64,000 bases of DNA from Candidatus Streptomyces philanthi (GCA_018114805.1 CP073042.1:3286001-3350000), one strand, 5' to 3'; counted from the stretch's first letter, positions 1-9,610 are shown. The notes: generated from the letters alone by a model not told the origin. Numbers and translations are program-made.

Positions 1-950
1 TGGAACGGCAGCTCAAGCCCGGTCAGCCACTGCTTCTCCCAGTCGAGCAGCCGCTGGTGCTCGGCCTCGGCGTCGTCCGGCGCGACGTAGGAGAACATCT
101 CCACCTTGTCGAACTGGTGCACCCGGAAGATGCCACGGGTGTCCTTGCCGTACGTGCCGGCCTCGCGCCGGAAGCAGGGCGAGAAGGCCGCGTACCGCAG
201 CGGCAGCTTGTCCGCGTCGATGATCTCGTCCATGTGGTACGCGGCGAGCGGCACCTCGGACGTGCCCACCAGGTAGTAGTCGTCCTTCTCCAGGTGGTAC
301 ACGTTCTCCGCGGCCTGGCCGAGGAAGCCGGTGCCCTCCATCGCGCGCGGCTTGACCAGCGCGGGGGTGAGCATCGGGGTGAAGCCGGCGGCGGTGGCCT
401 GCGCGATGGCTGCGTTGACCAGGGCCAGCTCCAGGAGCGCGCCGACGCCGGTGAGGTAGTAGAAGCGCGAGCCGGAGACCTTCGCGCCGCGCTCGGTGTC
501 GATGGCGCCGAGGAGCTGGCCGATCTCCAGGTGGTCCCGGGGCTCGAAGCCCTCCGCGGCCAAGTCGCGCGGGGCGCCGACGGTCTCCAAGACGGTGAAG
601 TCCTCCTCGCCGCCGACCGGGACGTCGGGGTGGACCAGGTTGCCGAGCTGGCGAAGGAGCCGCTGGGTCTCCTCGGCGGCCTCGTCCTGCGTGGCGTCGG
701 CGGCCTTGACGGAGGCGGACAGCTCGCCTGCCTTCTGCAGCAACTCGGCCTTCTCGTCGCCGGTGGCCTTGGGAATCAGCTTGCCGAGCTGCTTCTGCTC
801 GGAGCGCAGTTCGTCGAAGCGGACGCTGGACGACCTGCGCCGCTCGTCGGCTGAGAGGAGCGCGTCGACGAGGCCGACGTCCTCTCCACGGGCACGCTGG
901 GAGGCGCGCACACGGTCGGGGTCCTCACGGAGCAGGCGAAGGTCAATCAC
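1..950 (-). CDS. serS: Seryl-tRNA synthetase, N-terminal part (cut by window edge)
   Basis: Charges tRNA-Ser with serine in the cytoplasm. About 316 residues are visible. The protein starts [18 protein letters not shown], followed by the long two-helix coiled-coil arm that grips the tRNA variable arm (roughly residues 30-105), then the class II catalytic domain. Class II motif 2 is seen as [21 protein letters not shown], with GTSEVPL just before it, both typical of SerRS. I chose the GTG at 948-950 because the homologous N-terminus begins there. The C-terminal third, with motif 3, lies outside the window. In Streptomyces serS lies next to pheA, as here. Identity is secure. Confidence 0.96.
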   Translation of the reverse strand, partial: MIDLRLLREDPDRVRASQRARGEDVGLVDALLSADERRRSSSVRFDELRSEQKQLGKLIPKATGDEKAELLQKAGELSASVKAADATQDEAAEETQRLLRQLGNLVHPDVPVGGEEDFTVLETVGAPRDLAAEGFEPRDHLEIGQLLGAIDTERGAKVSGSRFYYLTGVGALLELALVNAAIAQATAAGFTPMLTPALVKPRAMEGTGFLGQAAENVYHLEKDDYYLVGTSEVPLAAYHMDEIIDADKLPLRYAAFSPCFRREAGTYGKDTRGIFRVHQFDKVEMFSYVAPDDAEAEHQRLLDWEKQWLTGLELPF

Positions 951-1223
951 TCCCCCAGGTTACCGGTGCGTGCTCCGCTGGCTCGACGCGATATTCCTTT
1001 GCGGCCATCTTTGTCTAAATTTGCCCAATTTTGTTCAGAAAAGCGGAGCAGGGTGGAGTTGTGGCGTTGATCTCGGGTGGGGATCGCCCGGAAATGTGGG
1101 GGCGGCTCGCTGGGAAACCGGCCGGGGTCCGTCAAGAATACGGCGCGCATTCCCCCGCAGGAGGTACGAAGTTGCGCCACGCTGACTGATTTCCGCTGTG
1201 GAAAGGGGAGTTGGCGGGCCGGG

Positions 1224-1552
1224 TTGTCCACAGGTGGGCCGTCGTGGCGCACAACTTATCCACAGGCTGTGTGCACAATCTGTGGACTTCAAGATCGGAC
1301 ATTTCGCCGCCGAATTGCTGGGCTATGCATTCCCCCGCCATCTCCATCTCACACCCTCTATCGAGTGAGTTGGGTCCCTTCTTCGCGGGTGTGATGCCGC
1401 CGATCAAGAAAGCGGGGGTGATGTGAAAGGAGAAGTGACACCTGTCGGGTATTGGGTATTTTGCGGCATTTGTCGGCTAGGCCGGAATCTTCATGTCGAC
1501 TTATCCACAGGTCGACCCCCACCTGTGGATAACTTTGCAACTGTGTGGATTG
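1224..1552. promoter_or_regulatory. Cluster of DnaA boxes between serS and pheA
   Basis: The serS-pheA gap holds nonamers matching the DnaA box (TTATCCACA or TTGTCCACA). Perfect copies are at 1224-1232 (TTGTCCACA), 1256-1264 (TTATCCACA), 1501-1509 (TTATCCACA) and, inverted, 1524-1532. One-mismatch or weak copies are at 1270-1278, 1281-1289 and 1544-1552. The pair at 1501-1512 and 1521-1532 forms a perfect 12-bp inverted repeat around an 8-nt spacer. No dnaA or dnaN is nearby, so this is not the usual oriC. It may titrate DnaA or regulate serS or pheA. The rest of 951-1697 has no gene. Confidence 0.7.
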
Positions 1553-1697
1553 CCGTGCCTCGTACGGGTGAGCCGTGAGTCGTGAGCGGGGCCACGAGTC
1601 GCGAGCCGGGCCGTGGGCCGTGGGCCGCGCGCTGCGAGCCGGGCCGGGCGGCCGCGAGCCGGTGAGTCGGGGCCGTCCGTCCGGGTTGGCCCCGGGC

Positions 1698-2639
1698 TCA
1701 GGCGCGGCCGTCCTGGCAGCGGGCCAGCCACTCGGCCGCCACCACGAAGTCCGCGTCCGAGGTGCCGTGCCGCAACTCGCCCACGTCCGAGGGGTCCACG
1801 CCGGCCCGGGGGTACGAGCCGAGGAAGCGCACCTTCGGGCAGATCCGCTTGAGGCCCATAAGCGCCTCGGCGACCCGGCGGTCGGTGATGTGGCCTTCGC
1901 AGTCCACGGAGAAGCAGTACCGACCGATCCCCTCGCCCGTGGGCCGGGACTCGATCCGCATCATGTTCACGCCGCGGGCCGCGTACTCCTGGAGGAGTTC
2001 GAGGAGCGCGCCCGGGTGGTCGTCGCCGAGCCAGATCACGACCGAGGTCTTGTCGGCGCCGGTGCGCGCCGCGGGCCGGGCCGGGCGGCCGACCAGGACG
2101 AACCGGGTCTGGGCGTTCTGCGCGTCGTGGATGTCGGAGACCAGCGGTTCGAGCCCGTACGTCGCTGCCGCGAACTCGCCCGCGAACGCCGCGTCGTACC
2201 GCCCCTCCTGCACCAGCCGCGCGCCGTCCGCGTTGGAGGCGGCCGACTCCCACACGGCGTGCGGCAGGTGCTTGGCGAGCCACTTGCGCACCTGCGGCTG
2301 GGCCACCGGGTGACCGGTGACCGTCTTGATGTCGGAGAGCTTCACACCGGGGCGGACGAGGAGGGCGAAGGCGATGGGCAGCAGCACCTCGCGGTAGATC
2401 ATCAACGGGCCGCCGGTGGCGAGTTCGTCCAGGGTCGCGGTGACGCCGCCCTCCACCGAGTTCTCGATGGGCACCAGCGCCGCCGCGGCCTCGCCCGACC
2501 GCACGGCGTCCAGCGTGGCCGGCACGGACACCATCGGGATCAGCTCGCGCGTGGCCGCCTCCGGCAGCGTGCGCAGCGCGGCCTCGGTAAACGTGCCCTC
2601 CGGGCCGAGATACGTATAGTGGCTGGGCGACATCACCAT
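1698..2639 (-). CDS. pheA: Prephenate dehydratase
   Basis: Converts prephenate to phenylpyruvate in phenylalanine biosynthesis. The 313-residue protein is monofunctional (no chorismate mutase domain) and close to the usual actinobacterial length. The catalytic domain starts with YLGPEGTFTEAALR and contains the substrate-binding VPIENSVEGGV motif. The C-terminal ACT domain (about residues 205-285) has the ESRPTGEGIGRYCFSVD segment used for phenylalanine feedback inhibition. I chose ATG 2637-2639; a second ATG two codons later is equally possible. The reading frame is open further upstream but without family similarity. Confidence 0.95.
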   Translation of the reverse strand: MVMSPSHYTYLGPEGTFTEAALRTLPEAATRELIPMVSVPATLDAVRSGEAAAALVPIENSVEGGVTATLDELATGGPLMIYREVLLPIAFALLVRPGVKLSDIKTVTGHPVAQPQVRKWLAKHLPHAVWESAASNADGARLVQEGRYDAAFAGEFAAATYGLEPLVSDIHDAQNAQTRFVLVGRPARPAARTGADKTSVVIWLGDDHPGALLELLQEYAARGVNMMRIESRPTGEGIGRYCFSVDCEGHITDRRVAEALMGLKRICPKVRFLGSYPRAGVDPSDVGELRHGTSDADFVVAAEWLARCQDGRA

Positions 2640-3410
2640 GGGTCCTCGCGATCTGACGTCCGTCGGGCGCGTGCCGCGACGCGCGGCGACGGCGCGCGGG
2701 GCCGGTGCCCCGCACCCGGCAACCCCCACGCACCCGCCGAGGCGGTGCGCGGGCCGTGCGGCATGTTGCCCGTGGATCCGGTGGGAGGTCGCCACGATAC
2801 CGGTGCGCGGCGGGCCTCCCGTGGCACGCCGCCGCCGGGGTCGCCGCTCGCCCCGGGCCGGTGGCGGGTGGATCGTCGGCGGCTGCCGGGGCGGTGCCGA
2901 CCCGCGCGCCGAGCGCGCGCACCCCGCGCTCCCCGCGCCTCACCGGGCGCCACCAGCCACGAAACTGACGCCCCTTCATCATCTCGGCCATCTCCCCTGC
3001 TCGGCCGGTCGGCGCCGCCCCACGGCGGCCGTGCCCACGACCCGCTCACCGCACCCACCACCCCCCACCCATCACCCGCCGCCTCGCGGTCTCCTCAACT
3101 CCCTGTCGGCGCGCGGCACGTGGGGTGGCGGCGCGGGCCGGGTCGGGGTGAGGGTGGCTGCGTAGGGTCGGTGCGGTTCCTCGGCGACCTGAGTGCGCTG
3201 AGCGTTCCGCGTGAGCGCGTGCCGGCCTGCGCGGTCGCCGGCGTGGTCGCCGGGAGGGCGTTCGGGTCGGCGGCAGACCACGGCGGCGCGTCGTTCCGTA
3301 CGCCGCGGCGGTGCGGGAACTGGCACCCGGAAGTGGGTGACGAATGCTTGAATGTGCTTGAAACTGCCTAGACTGCATAAATAAACATCCCCTCTCGCTT
3401 CGGAGTAGCC
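2640..3410. other. Intergenic region with 10-bp phased direct repeats before the SIS gene
   Basis: No credible gene is seen; open frames here are GC-driven. Near the right end, TGCTTGAA occurs at 3345-3352 and 3355-3362, followed at the same spacing by the related TGCCTAGA (3365-3372) and, one base short of that spacing, TGCATAAA (3374-3381). The repeats lie 30-65 bp before the SIS gene start, where an operator or activator site would be expected. Confidence 0.45.
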
Positions 3411-4298
3411 GTGACGCATGTCGAGAAGGAACTGACCAGCCAGCCCGCGTGCTGGAGCCGCGCGGCCGAGCTGGCCGAGGCGCAGCGGGACGCGTTCCCC
3501 GAGCGCGGGGCGCGGGTGGCCGTCGTGGGCTGCGGCACCTCGTACTTCATGGCCCAGGCGTACGCCGCGCTGCGGGAGGGCTCGGGCCAGGGCGAGACGG
3601 ACGCGTTCGCCGCCTCCGAGTTCCCGCCCAACCGCCGCTACGACCGCGTCGTCGCGCTGAGCCGCTCCGGCACCACCACCGAGGTGCTCGACCTGCTGGC
3701 CCGGGTGCGCGGGGGCGGGGGGCGGACGCTCGCGATCACCGCGGACCCGAACACGCCGGTGATGACGGCGGCCGACCGGGTCGTCGTGCTCGACTTCGCC
3801 GACGAGCGCTCGGTCGTGCAGACCCGGTTCGCCACCAGCGCGCTCACGCTGCTGCGCGCGAGCCTCGGGCTGCACACCGAGGCCGCCGTGCGGGACGCGG
3901 AGACCGCGCTGGGCGAGCCGCTGCCGGACGGCCTCGTGGACGCCAACCAGTTCTCCTTCCTGGGCCAGGGCTGGACGGTCGGGCTCGCCAACGAGGGCGC
4001 GCTCAAGATGCGCGAGGCGGCCCTGGCCTGGACGGAGTCGTACCCGGCGATGGAGTACCGGCATGGCCCGATCAGCATCAGCACCACCGGCATCGCGACC
4101 TGGATGCTCGGCGCGGCGCCGGAGGGGCTGGCCGACCAGGTGCGGGAGACCGGCGCGCTGTGGGTGGCCGGCGGGCTCGACCCGCTGGCGGAACTCGTAC
4201 GGGTGCAGCGCCTCGCGCTGGCCATCGCCGACTGCCGCGGCCTGGACCCGGACAACCCGCGCCACCTGACGCGCTCGGTGATCCTCGCCGACGGCTGA
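3411..4298 (+). CDS. SIS-domain sugar-phosphate isomerase/deaminase-like protein
   Basis: The 295-residue protein has two SIS (sugar isomerase) modules, about residues 30-160 and 185-290. The first carries VAVVGCGTSYFMAQAYAA and the VVALSRSGTTTEVLDLL phosphosugar-binding segment. The second has SFLGQGWTVGLANEGALKMREA followed by EYRHGPISI, the GlmS-isomerase-like EYRHGP motif. This resembles AgaS/GlmS-C or FrlB-type enzymes acting on aminosugar or glycated phosphates; the substrate cannot be told. There is no glutaminase domain, so it is not GlmS. It starts at GTG 3411 and stands alone, about 2 kb from a sugar-uptake operon to which it may be related. Confidence 0.85.
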   Translation: MTHVEKELTSQPACWSRAAELAEAQRDAFPERGARVAVVGCGTSYFMAQAYAALREGSGQGETDAFAASEFPPNRRYDRVVALSRSGTTTEVLDLLARVRGGGGRTLAITADPNTPVMTAADRVVVLDFADERSVVQTRFATSALTLLRASLGLHTEAAVRDAETALGEPLPDGLVDANQFSFLGQGWTVGLANEGALKMREAALAWTESYPAMEYRHGPISISTTGIATWMLGAAPEGLADQVRETGALWVAGGLDPLAELVRVQRLALAIADCRGLDPDNPRHLTRSVILADG

Positions 4299-4526
4299 CC
4301 GGGCCCCACCCCGCCCCCGACCGGCCCCGCCCTCGACGGGACCCCTCCTCGGAGGGCGAGGGCGGGGCCAGTCCCGCGCGCCGGCCGACAGGGGGCCGGG
4401 CCCGCGGGACGAGGCCCGGGCTGGCGCTCCCGCGCACGCGCCGGCGTCTCCGGTGCGTACGCGCCGGCGTCTCCCGTGCGTGCGACCGCGTGCTCTCGCG
4501 TCCGCTGTCCCGGCCCCACCGTTTCG

Positions 4527-5450
4527 CTACTCCAGCCCCGTCTTCTCCGCGTTGCCGGCCAGGAGTTCGCGCGCGCGGCGCGTGAGGGCCTGTCGTACGG
4601 AGCCGGGGGAGAGCACGCGCAGCGGGGTGGCCAGGCCGATGAGGCAGCGGGCGAGGCCGTCCGCGTCGGGGCCGCCGACGGTCGCCGGTATCAGCCGCAG
4701 CGCCTCGTCCAGGGGCAGCGGCAGCCGGACCGTCATGGTGAGCGGGTAGGGGCCGCACGCGATGGAGCGGGAGACGAGCCGCGCCGGGTCGGGCGGGTCG
4801 GTCAGTTCCACCGGCCGGCCACTGGGGTGCAGACGGTCGACCCGGTCGGCCCGGAAGGTCCGCCACTGGTCCCGGGCCACGTCCCGGGCGACGAAGTACC
4901 AGCGCCGACCTGTGTGCACGAGGCGGTACGGGTCGACCTCGCGGACCGTGGCCCTGCCGTTCCGGTCGCGGTAGGCGAGGCGGGCACGTTCGCCCCGGTG
5001 GCACGCCGCGGCCAGCTCCCGCAGCATGTCGGCCGCGATCTGCGGTTCGTTGGCGCGTGGGACGTGCACGAGGGCGGAGTCCATGGCCGCCAGCCGGTCC
5101 GCCACGCGACTCGGCAGCACCTGCCCGAGCTTGAGCAGCGCCGACAGGGCCGCTTGATCGCCGCCGAGCGAGCCGCCCAGCGCGGCCCCGCGCAGCCTGA
5201 CCGCCACCGCGATGGCCTCCTCGTCGTCGAGGACCAGCGGCGGCGTCCGGGTGCCCGGGCGGAGGCGGTAGCCGCCCCAGGGGCCGGGGTCGGACTCGAC
5301 AGCGTAGCCGAGTTCCCGCAGCTTGGCGATGCCGCGCCGCACCGTGCGGTCGGTGACCGCCATGCGTTCGGCCAGCTCACCGCAGGTCCACGAGGGGCGG
5401 GCGGCCAACAGGGCGACCAGGCGCAACAGGCGGGCGGAGGCAGCGGTCAC
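4527..5450 (-). CDS. HTH and WYL-domain transcriptional regulator (YafY/PafC-like)
   Basis: The 307-residue regulator has an N-terminal winged HTH (residues 1-60; SARLLRLVALLAARPSWTCGELAERMAVTDRTVRRGIAKLRELGYAVE, read in part here) and a central WYL module. The HTGRRWYFVARDVARDQWRTF stretch contains the RWYF version of the WYL motif. C-terminal residues match the WCX extension. Such proteins often sense ligands or nucleic acids. I chose GTG 5448-5450 because the family fold begins there; the frame is open further upstream. It is divergent from the VOC gene that starts 180 bp away, which it might control. Confidence 0.85.
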   Translation of the reverse strand: MTAASARLLRLVALLAARPSWTCGELAERMAVTDRTVRRGIAKLRELGYAVESDPGPWGGYRLRPGTRTPPLVLDDEEAIAVAVRLRGAALGGSLGGDQAALSALLKLGQVLPSRVADRLAAMDSALVHVPRANEPQIAADMLRELAAACHRGERARLAYRDRNGRATVREVDPYRLVHTGRRWYFVARDVARDQWRTFRADRVDRLHPSGRPVELTDPPDPARLVSRSIACGPYPLTMTVRLPLPLDEALRLIPATVGGPDADGLARCLIGLATPLRVLSPGSVRQALTRRARELLAGNAEKTGLE

Positions 5451-5629
5451 CCGGAGCAGTTTTCCACGCGGCGTGCCACCCCGGGGCCCGCGGGTCGTGC
5501 GCCGGTCCGGCCGGCCGCGCCGCCTCCGGGCCGCCGGCCCGGAGGCTGACCAGCGGGTTGGCCGGGCTCGGCACATCCGCGCGATGACCCGGACCGGAAC
5601 TGTCCGGGTCAGGGCCTAGCGTCTGCGCC

Positions 5630-6015
5630 ATGCCTACGGACACCACCTCCGCGCCCGCCTTCCGCTACGCCGCCGTCACCTTCGACTGCCCCGACCCGCT
5701 GCCCTGGCCCGCTTCTACGGCAAGATCCTCGGCCTGCCCGTGGCCTTCTCCTCCGACGACTTCGTGATGTTGAGCGAGCAAGGGGCGCCCGGCCTGGGCT
5801 TCAACCGGCTCGCCGACTACCGCCGGCCGACCTGGCCGGACCCGTCCCAGGAGAAGCAGGCGCGCCTCGACTTCGGCGTGGACGACCTGGAGACCGCCGA
5901 GGCCCGGCTCCTCGCCCTGGGGGCCACCAAGGCCGAGTTCCAGCTGGACCCCGATCGCTGGCGGGTCCTGCTCGACCCCGCGGGCCACCCCTTCTGCGTC
6001 TCGACCTTGACCTGA
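5630..6015 (+). pseudogene. VOC-family (glyoxalase-like) protein, frameshifted
   Basis: A small beta-alpha-beta VOC protein, about 128 residues if repaired. The first 22 codons read MPTDTTSAPAFRYAAVTFDC, then the frame is lost near 5700. The next frame continues with FYGKILGLPVAFSSDDFVMLSEQ and ends DPAGHPFCVSTLT, a normal VOC C-terminus. Restoring one G near 5701 (GACCCGCTGG) joins the two halves perfectly, so this is a single-base deletion or a sequence error. Likely function is binding or conversion of a small metabolite at a metal centre; no substrate can be named. Confidence 0.75.
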
Positions 6016-6037
6016 CCTGACCTGACCTGGCGGGTTG

Positions 6038-6110
6038 CCCGCCTCCCCGGTCACGCCCCGATCGTCCGCCCCTGCCTGGCGGATGGTCGGGCCGTGACCG
6101 GGGAGGCGGG
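6038..6110 (+). terminator. Long hairpin terminator after the VOC gene
   Basis: The arms at 6038-6055 and 6093-6110 are perfect 18-bp complements (CCCGCCTCCCCGGTCACG), and the stem continues inward imperfectly. There is no T-run, as is usual in Streptomyces. Confidence 0.75.
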
Positions 6111-6557
6111 TACGTGGGGCTGGGGACCCGCGCTGGGCGGGGCCAGTGTCGCGGGCGGCGTGGTGGCGCGCGCTCATGCCTGGAGCGGGTGACCCCGCCG
6201 CACGGCTGTGCGCACTTGGATTTTTTGTTTGGATTGATAAGCCAAGATTCACGAGTGAGCAGTCATGTGGGTGTGTATGCCACCCTGCTCCGCGGCGGGG
6301 CACAGTAGGCGCGGGGCCGTCGCGCGCGGTCCCGCCCCGTACGGGGGTGGCCGCTGACGGCCGGGTGAGGCCGCGTCCGGCGTGGCCCGTCCGGCGCCGC
6401 GGCGACCAGCGGGAACCCGGGTGTGGCGGCCGTGCCACGCGCGGAGCCCCGCGACATCAGGACACATGGCAGTACGACAACGACGACGACCCGCAAGGCC
6501 CCGCGCCAGCGGTAGGCCCGCGCCGCCAGCTCGCGGTCGCGACGTCGTGGAGGTGTA
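6111..6557. other. Upstream region of the DeoR regulator
   Basis: No gene is visible. An AT-rich island at about 6213-6245 stands out and contains TTGGATT twice (6216-6222 and 6229-6235). It is a plausible promoter or operator for the regulator that starts at 6558. Confidence 0.35.
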
Positions 6558-7340
6558 GTGAACCGGTACGAACGACACAACATGCTGCTGGGACTGCTCG
6601 CTGAGCGGCGGCAGTTGGAGGTGGGCAGCGTCGCGGCTGAGCTGGACGTGTCGGCGGCGACGATCCGCCGGGACCTCGACCATCTCGCCGAACAGCGGCT
6701 GCTCACCCGGACCAGAGGCGGCGCGGTGGCGCACACCGTCGCGTACGACCTGCCGCTGCGCTACAAGGCCATGCGGCACGGCGAGGAGAAGGAGCGGATC
6801 GGGCGGGCCGCCGCCGGCCTGGTCAGCCGGGGGATGGTGGTGGGCCTCAACGGCGGCACGACCACCACCGAGGTTGCCCGCGCCATCGCCACCAGGACGG
6901 ACGGGCCGGACAAGGCGGACGAGCCGGTGGTGACGATCGTGACCAACGCGCTGAACATCGCCAACGAGCTGGCCGTGCGCCCGCACGTGAAGATCGTGGC
7001 CACCGGCGGGGTGGCGATGCCGCAGTCCTACGAGCTGATCGGGCCGCTGGCCGGGCACATCCTGCGGGAGATCAGCCTGGACATCGCGTTCATCGGCGTG
7101 GGCGCCCTGCACCCGGAACTTGGCGCGAGTGCGCACGACGAGGGCGAAGCGAGCATCAACGCGCTGCTCGCCGGCCAGGCCCGCAAGCTCGTGGTGGTGG
7201 CGGACAGCTCCAAGCTGGGCGAGCAGGCGTTCGCCCGGATCTGCGCGGTGGGCGCCATCGACGTACTGGTCACGGACTCGAACGCGCCGGAGCAGGCCAA
7301 GCGGTTCGAGGAGCGCGGGGTGACCGTGATCCAGGCGTGA
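6558..7340 (+). CDS. DeoR/GlpR-family transcriptional regulator
   Basis: A 260-residue repressor-type protein. Residues 1-57 form the DeoR winged HTH (LEVGSVAAELDVSAATIRRD, then LLTRTRGGA). The C-terminal DeoRC domain resembles ribose-5-phosphate isomerase and binds phosphosugars; the NGGTTTTEVARAI and DIAFIGVGALHPE segments are its ligand-site signatures. It starts at GTG 6558 and precedes a sugar ABC-transport operon on the same strand, so it probably represses that operon until a phosphorylated sugar accumulates. Confidence 0.92.
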   Translation: MNRYERHNMLLGLLAERRQLEVGSVAAELDVSAATIRRDLDHLAEQRLLTRTRGGAVAHTVAYDLPLRYKAMRHGEEKERIGRAAAGLVSRGMVVGLNGGTTTTEVARAIATRTDGPDKADEPVVTIVTNALNIANELAVRPHVKIVATGGVAMPQSYELIGPLAGHILREISLDIAFIGVGALHPELGASAHDEGEASINALLAGQARKLVVVADSSKLGEQAFARICAVGAIDVLVTDSNAPEQAKRFEERGVTVIQA

Positions 7341-7346
7341 GGCCCG

Positions 7347-7371
7347 CCCGGGGAGGCGCCGCCTCCCCGGG
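7347..7371 (+). terminator. Hairpin terminator after the DeoR gene
   Basis: CCCGGGGAGGCG (7347-7358) pairs perfectly with CGCCTCCCCGGG (7360-7371), leaving a one-base loop. It separates the regulator from the transport genes, which therefore need their own promoter. Confidence 0.7.
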
Positions 7372-7421
7372 TTGCGCTCCGACACGCGCAGGTCACGCAC
7401 TGTGGAGTGTGATTCTGCGCG

Positions 7422-7441
7422 TTTATAGATCTTTATGAATA
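7422..7441 (+). promoter_or_regulatory. Phased TTTAT repeats upstream of the sugar transporter
   Basis: TTTATAGATC (7422-7431) is followed immediately by TTTATGAATA (7432-7441), a 10-bp direct repeat in an otherwise GC-rich region. It lies 190 bp before the first permease. It could be the DeoR operator or a promoter; there is no proof from sequence alone. Confidence 0.35.
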
Positions 7442-7632
7442 CCTCTTGTCACCTTAGAGCAGTGGCGTGCAAGATGAAGCCGCCTCGTGGTGAACGTTGC
7501 CGCGTGCGGCTTCCGCCGCGCGCCCCGGCGTGCTCCCACCCCGAGGACTCGGCAGTCACCTAACCTCGCACGGCGGTCTCCGCGTGTCCCGGGCGGGCTG
7601 CCCCGCATCCGCTCTCGCTCTCACTGCCGGAG

Positions 7633-8652
7633 GTGAATGTGACGGCTTCCGTTTCCTCGTCTGCCCGTCCGGGCACGTCCCAGCACGAAGCCCCGCCCTC
7701 TGCGGCCCCCAGCCCGAAGGGAAAGCGAGCTCAGCGCAAGCTCGGTCGCGTTCCGCTGCGCCACCGACTGCGGCGCGACTGGGTGCTGTTGGCGCTGTGC
7801 CTGCCCGGCGTGGCGTACTTCGGGGCGTTCTTCTACCTGCCGCTGCTCGGCAACCTCATCGCCTTCCACGACTACCAGCCGTTCCTGGGCTTCAAGCACA
7901 GCCCGTACGTGGGCCTCCAGAACTTCAGCGCGCTCGTCGAGCAGCCGGAGTTCTGGACGGCGGTGTACAACACGCTGGAGATCACCGCGCTCCAACTGCT
8001 GCTGTACTTCCCCGCGCCGATCGCGCTGGCCCTGCTGCTGAACTCGCTGGTCGGTCAGACGCTGCGGCGCTTCGTGCAGACCGTGGTCTACCTGCCGCAC
8101 TTCCTGTCCTGGGTCGTGGTAGTGGCGATGTTCAAGCAGGTGCTCGGCGGCACCGGCACCGTGAGCAGCTTCCTCAACGACCACGGCGTCGGCGTCGGCA
8201 ACATCATGACCAACCCCGACACCTTCAAGCTCCTCGTCACCTCCCAGATGATCTGGAAGGACTGCGGCTGGGGAGCGATCATCTTCCTCGCCGCGATGGC
8301 CTCCATCGACACCGCGCAGTACGAGTCGGCGGCGATGGACGGCGCCGGCCCTTGGCGGCGGATGTGGCACGTGACGCTGCCGGGCATCCGGCCGGTGATC
8401 ATCATGCTGCTGATGCTGCGCCTGGGCGACATCCTCAACGTCGGCTTCGAGCAGATGCTGCTCCAGCGCGAGGCGGTGGGCGCCGAGGCGTCCGAAGTCC
8501 TCGACACCTACGTCTACTTCCACGGCGTCGTGGACGGCGACTGGGGCATGAGCACGGCCGCCGGACTGATGAAGGGCGTGATCGGCCTGGTGCTGATCCT
8601 CGCCGCGAACAAGCTGGCCCACCGCTTCGGCGAGCAGGGAGCGTACAAGTGA
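7633..8652 (+). CDS. Sugar ABC-transporter permease (LplB-like)
   Basis: The 339-residue inner-membrane permease has six predicted membrane segments, starting with LLALCLPGVAYFGAFFYLPL after a basic N-terminus. The cytoplasmic EAA loop reads YESAAMDGAGPWRRMWHVTLPGI, which docks the ATPase. The family (LplB/YteP type) takes up oligosaccharides or uronides. The gene opens the transport operon; the second permease starts about 95 bp later. No ATPase gene is present, as expected where a shared MsiK-type ATPase serves several importers. Confidence 0.93.
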   Translation: MNVTASVSSSARPGTSQHEAPPSAAPSPKGKRAQRKLGRVPLRHRLRRDWVLLALCLPGVAYFGAFFYLPLLGNLIAFHDYQPFLGFKHSPYVGLQNFSALVEQPEFWTAVYNTLEITALQLLLYFPAPIALALLLNSLVGQTLRRFVQTVVYLPHFLSWVVVVAMFKQVLGGTGTVSSFLNDHGVGVGNIMTNPDTFKLLVTSQMIWKDCGWGAIIFLAAMASIDTAQYESAAMDGAGPWRRMWHVTLPGIRPVIIMLLMLRLGDILNVGFEQMLLQREAVGAEASEVLDTYVYFHGVVDGDWGMSTAAGLMKGVIGLVLILAANKLAHRFGEQGAYK

Positions 8653-8746
8653 CCGCCTCGCCGCTGTCCCCGCGCACGTCACCCGCCCAGGACCGCCCGG
8701 GCTGCCCCGGCGGCCCCCGCTTCCGGCGCCACCGCGCCCGCCGTGG

Positions 8747-9610
8747 ATGGAGCGGCCCAGTTGTTACGGGCAAGGCGCCAAGGCGGTCGTCCTGGTGCTG
8801 ATCGTGGTGGCCGTCGGTTACCCGTTCCTGCTCGCGCTCGGCACCAGCCTGGCCGGCCAGGAGAAGTTGGACGCCAACGGCGGCTACGTGCTGATCCCGG
8901 AGCACCCGACGTTCGAGGCGTACGACGTGCTGCTGCAGGGCGGCGTGGTGACCCGGGCGGCGATGGTCAGCGTCGTGGTCACGGGCGTCGGCACGGTGCT
9001 GAGCGTCCTGTGCACGATCGCCCTCGCCTACGGCCTGTCCCGCCCCGGCATGGTGGGCGGCAAGCCGATCCTGCTGCTGGTGCTCGGCACGTTCCTCTTC
9101 ACGCCCGGCATCATCCCCACCTATCTGGTGGTGCAGGAGTTCGGCATGCTGGACAGCTACGCCTCGCTGGTCCTGCCGGTCCTGTTGAACGTCTTCAACG
9201 TCATCGTGGTGCGGGCGTTCTTCCAGGGAATTCCGACCGAGTTGTACGAGGCGGCGCGGCTCGACGGCGCTGGCGAGCTGACCATCCTGTGCCGGATCGT
9301 GCTGCTGTTGTCCAAGGCGGTCATCGCGGTCGTCGGCCTATTCTACGGGGTCAGCTACTGGAACAGCTTTTTCAACGCGCTGCTGTTCCTCAACGACTCC
9401 GGGAAATACCCGCTCCAGGTCGTCCTGCGCTCCTATGTCGTACAGGGCGAGAGCATCAACGCCAATGCGATGGGCGTCAATCAGCTCCCGCCGTCCATCT
9501 CCCTCCAGATGGCCGCGCTCATCCTCGCGCTCATTCCGATTCTGTGCGTGTACCCCTTCCTCCAGAAGTACTTCGCGAAGGGCGTGCTCACCGGCGTCAT
9601 CAAGGGCTGA
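8747..9610 (+). CDS. Sugar ABC-transporter permease (LplC/YtcP-like)
   Basis: The 287-residue partner permease has membrane segments beginning VVLVLIVVAVGYPFLLALGTSL and the EAA loop PTELYEAARLDGAGELTILCRIVLL. It starts at ATG 8747 in this reading. In-frame codons just before it (…RPPWMERPS) look like the normal N-terminus, but the nearest start, GTG 8649 overlapping the upstream stop, is in another frame. So a one-base error or a shortened N-terminus is likely. The membrane part is intact. Confidence 0.88.
   Translation: MERPSCYGQGAKAVVLVLIVVAVGYPFLLALGTSLAGQEKLDANGGYVLIPEHPTFEAYDVLLQGGVVTRAAMVSVVVTGVGTVLSVLCTIALAYGLSRPGMVGGKPILLLVLGTFLFTPGIIPTYLVVQEFGMLDSYASLVLPVLLNVFNVIVVRAFFQGIPTELYEAARLDGAGELTILCRIVLLLSKAVIAVVGLFYGVSYWNSFFNALLFLNDSGKYPLQVVLRSYVVQGESINANAMGVNQLPPSISLQMAALILALIPILCVYPFLQKYFAKGVLTGVIKG

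Noticed and set aside
1224..1552. Chromosomal origin oriC
   Set aside because: DnaA boxes are present, but dnaA and dnaN are absent and the box number is lower than in a Streptomyces oriC.
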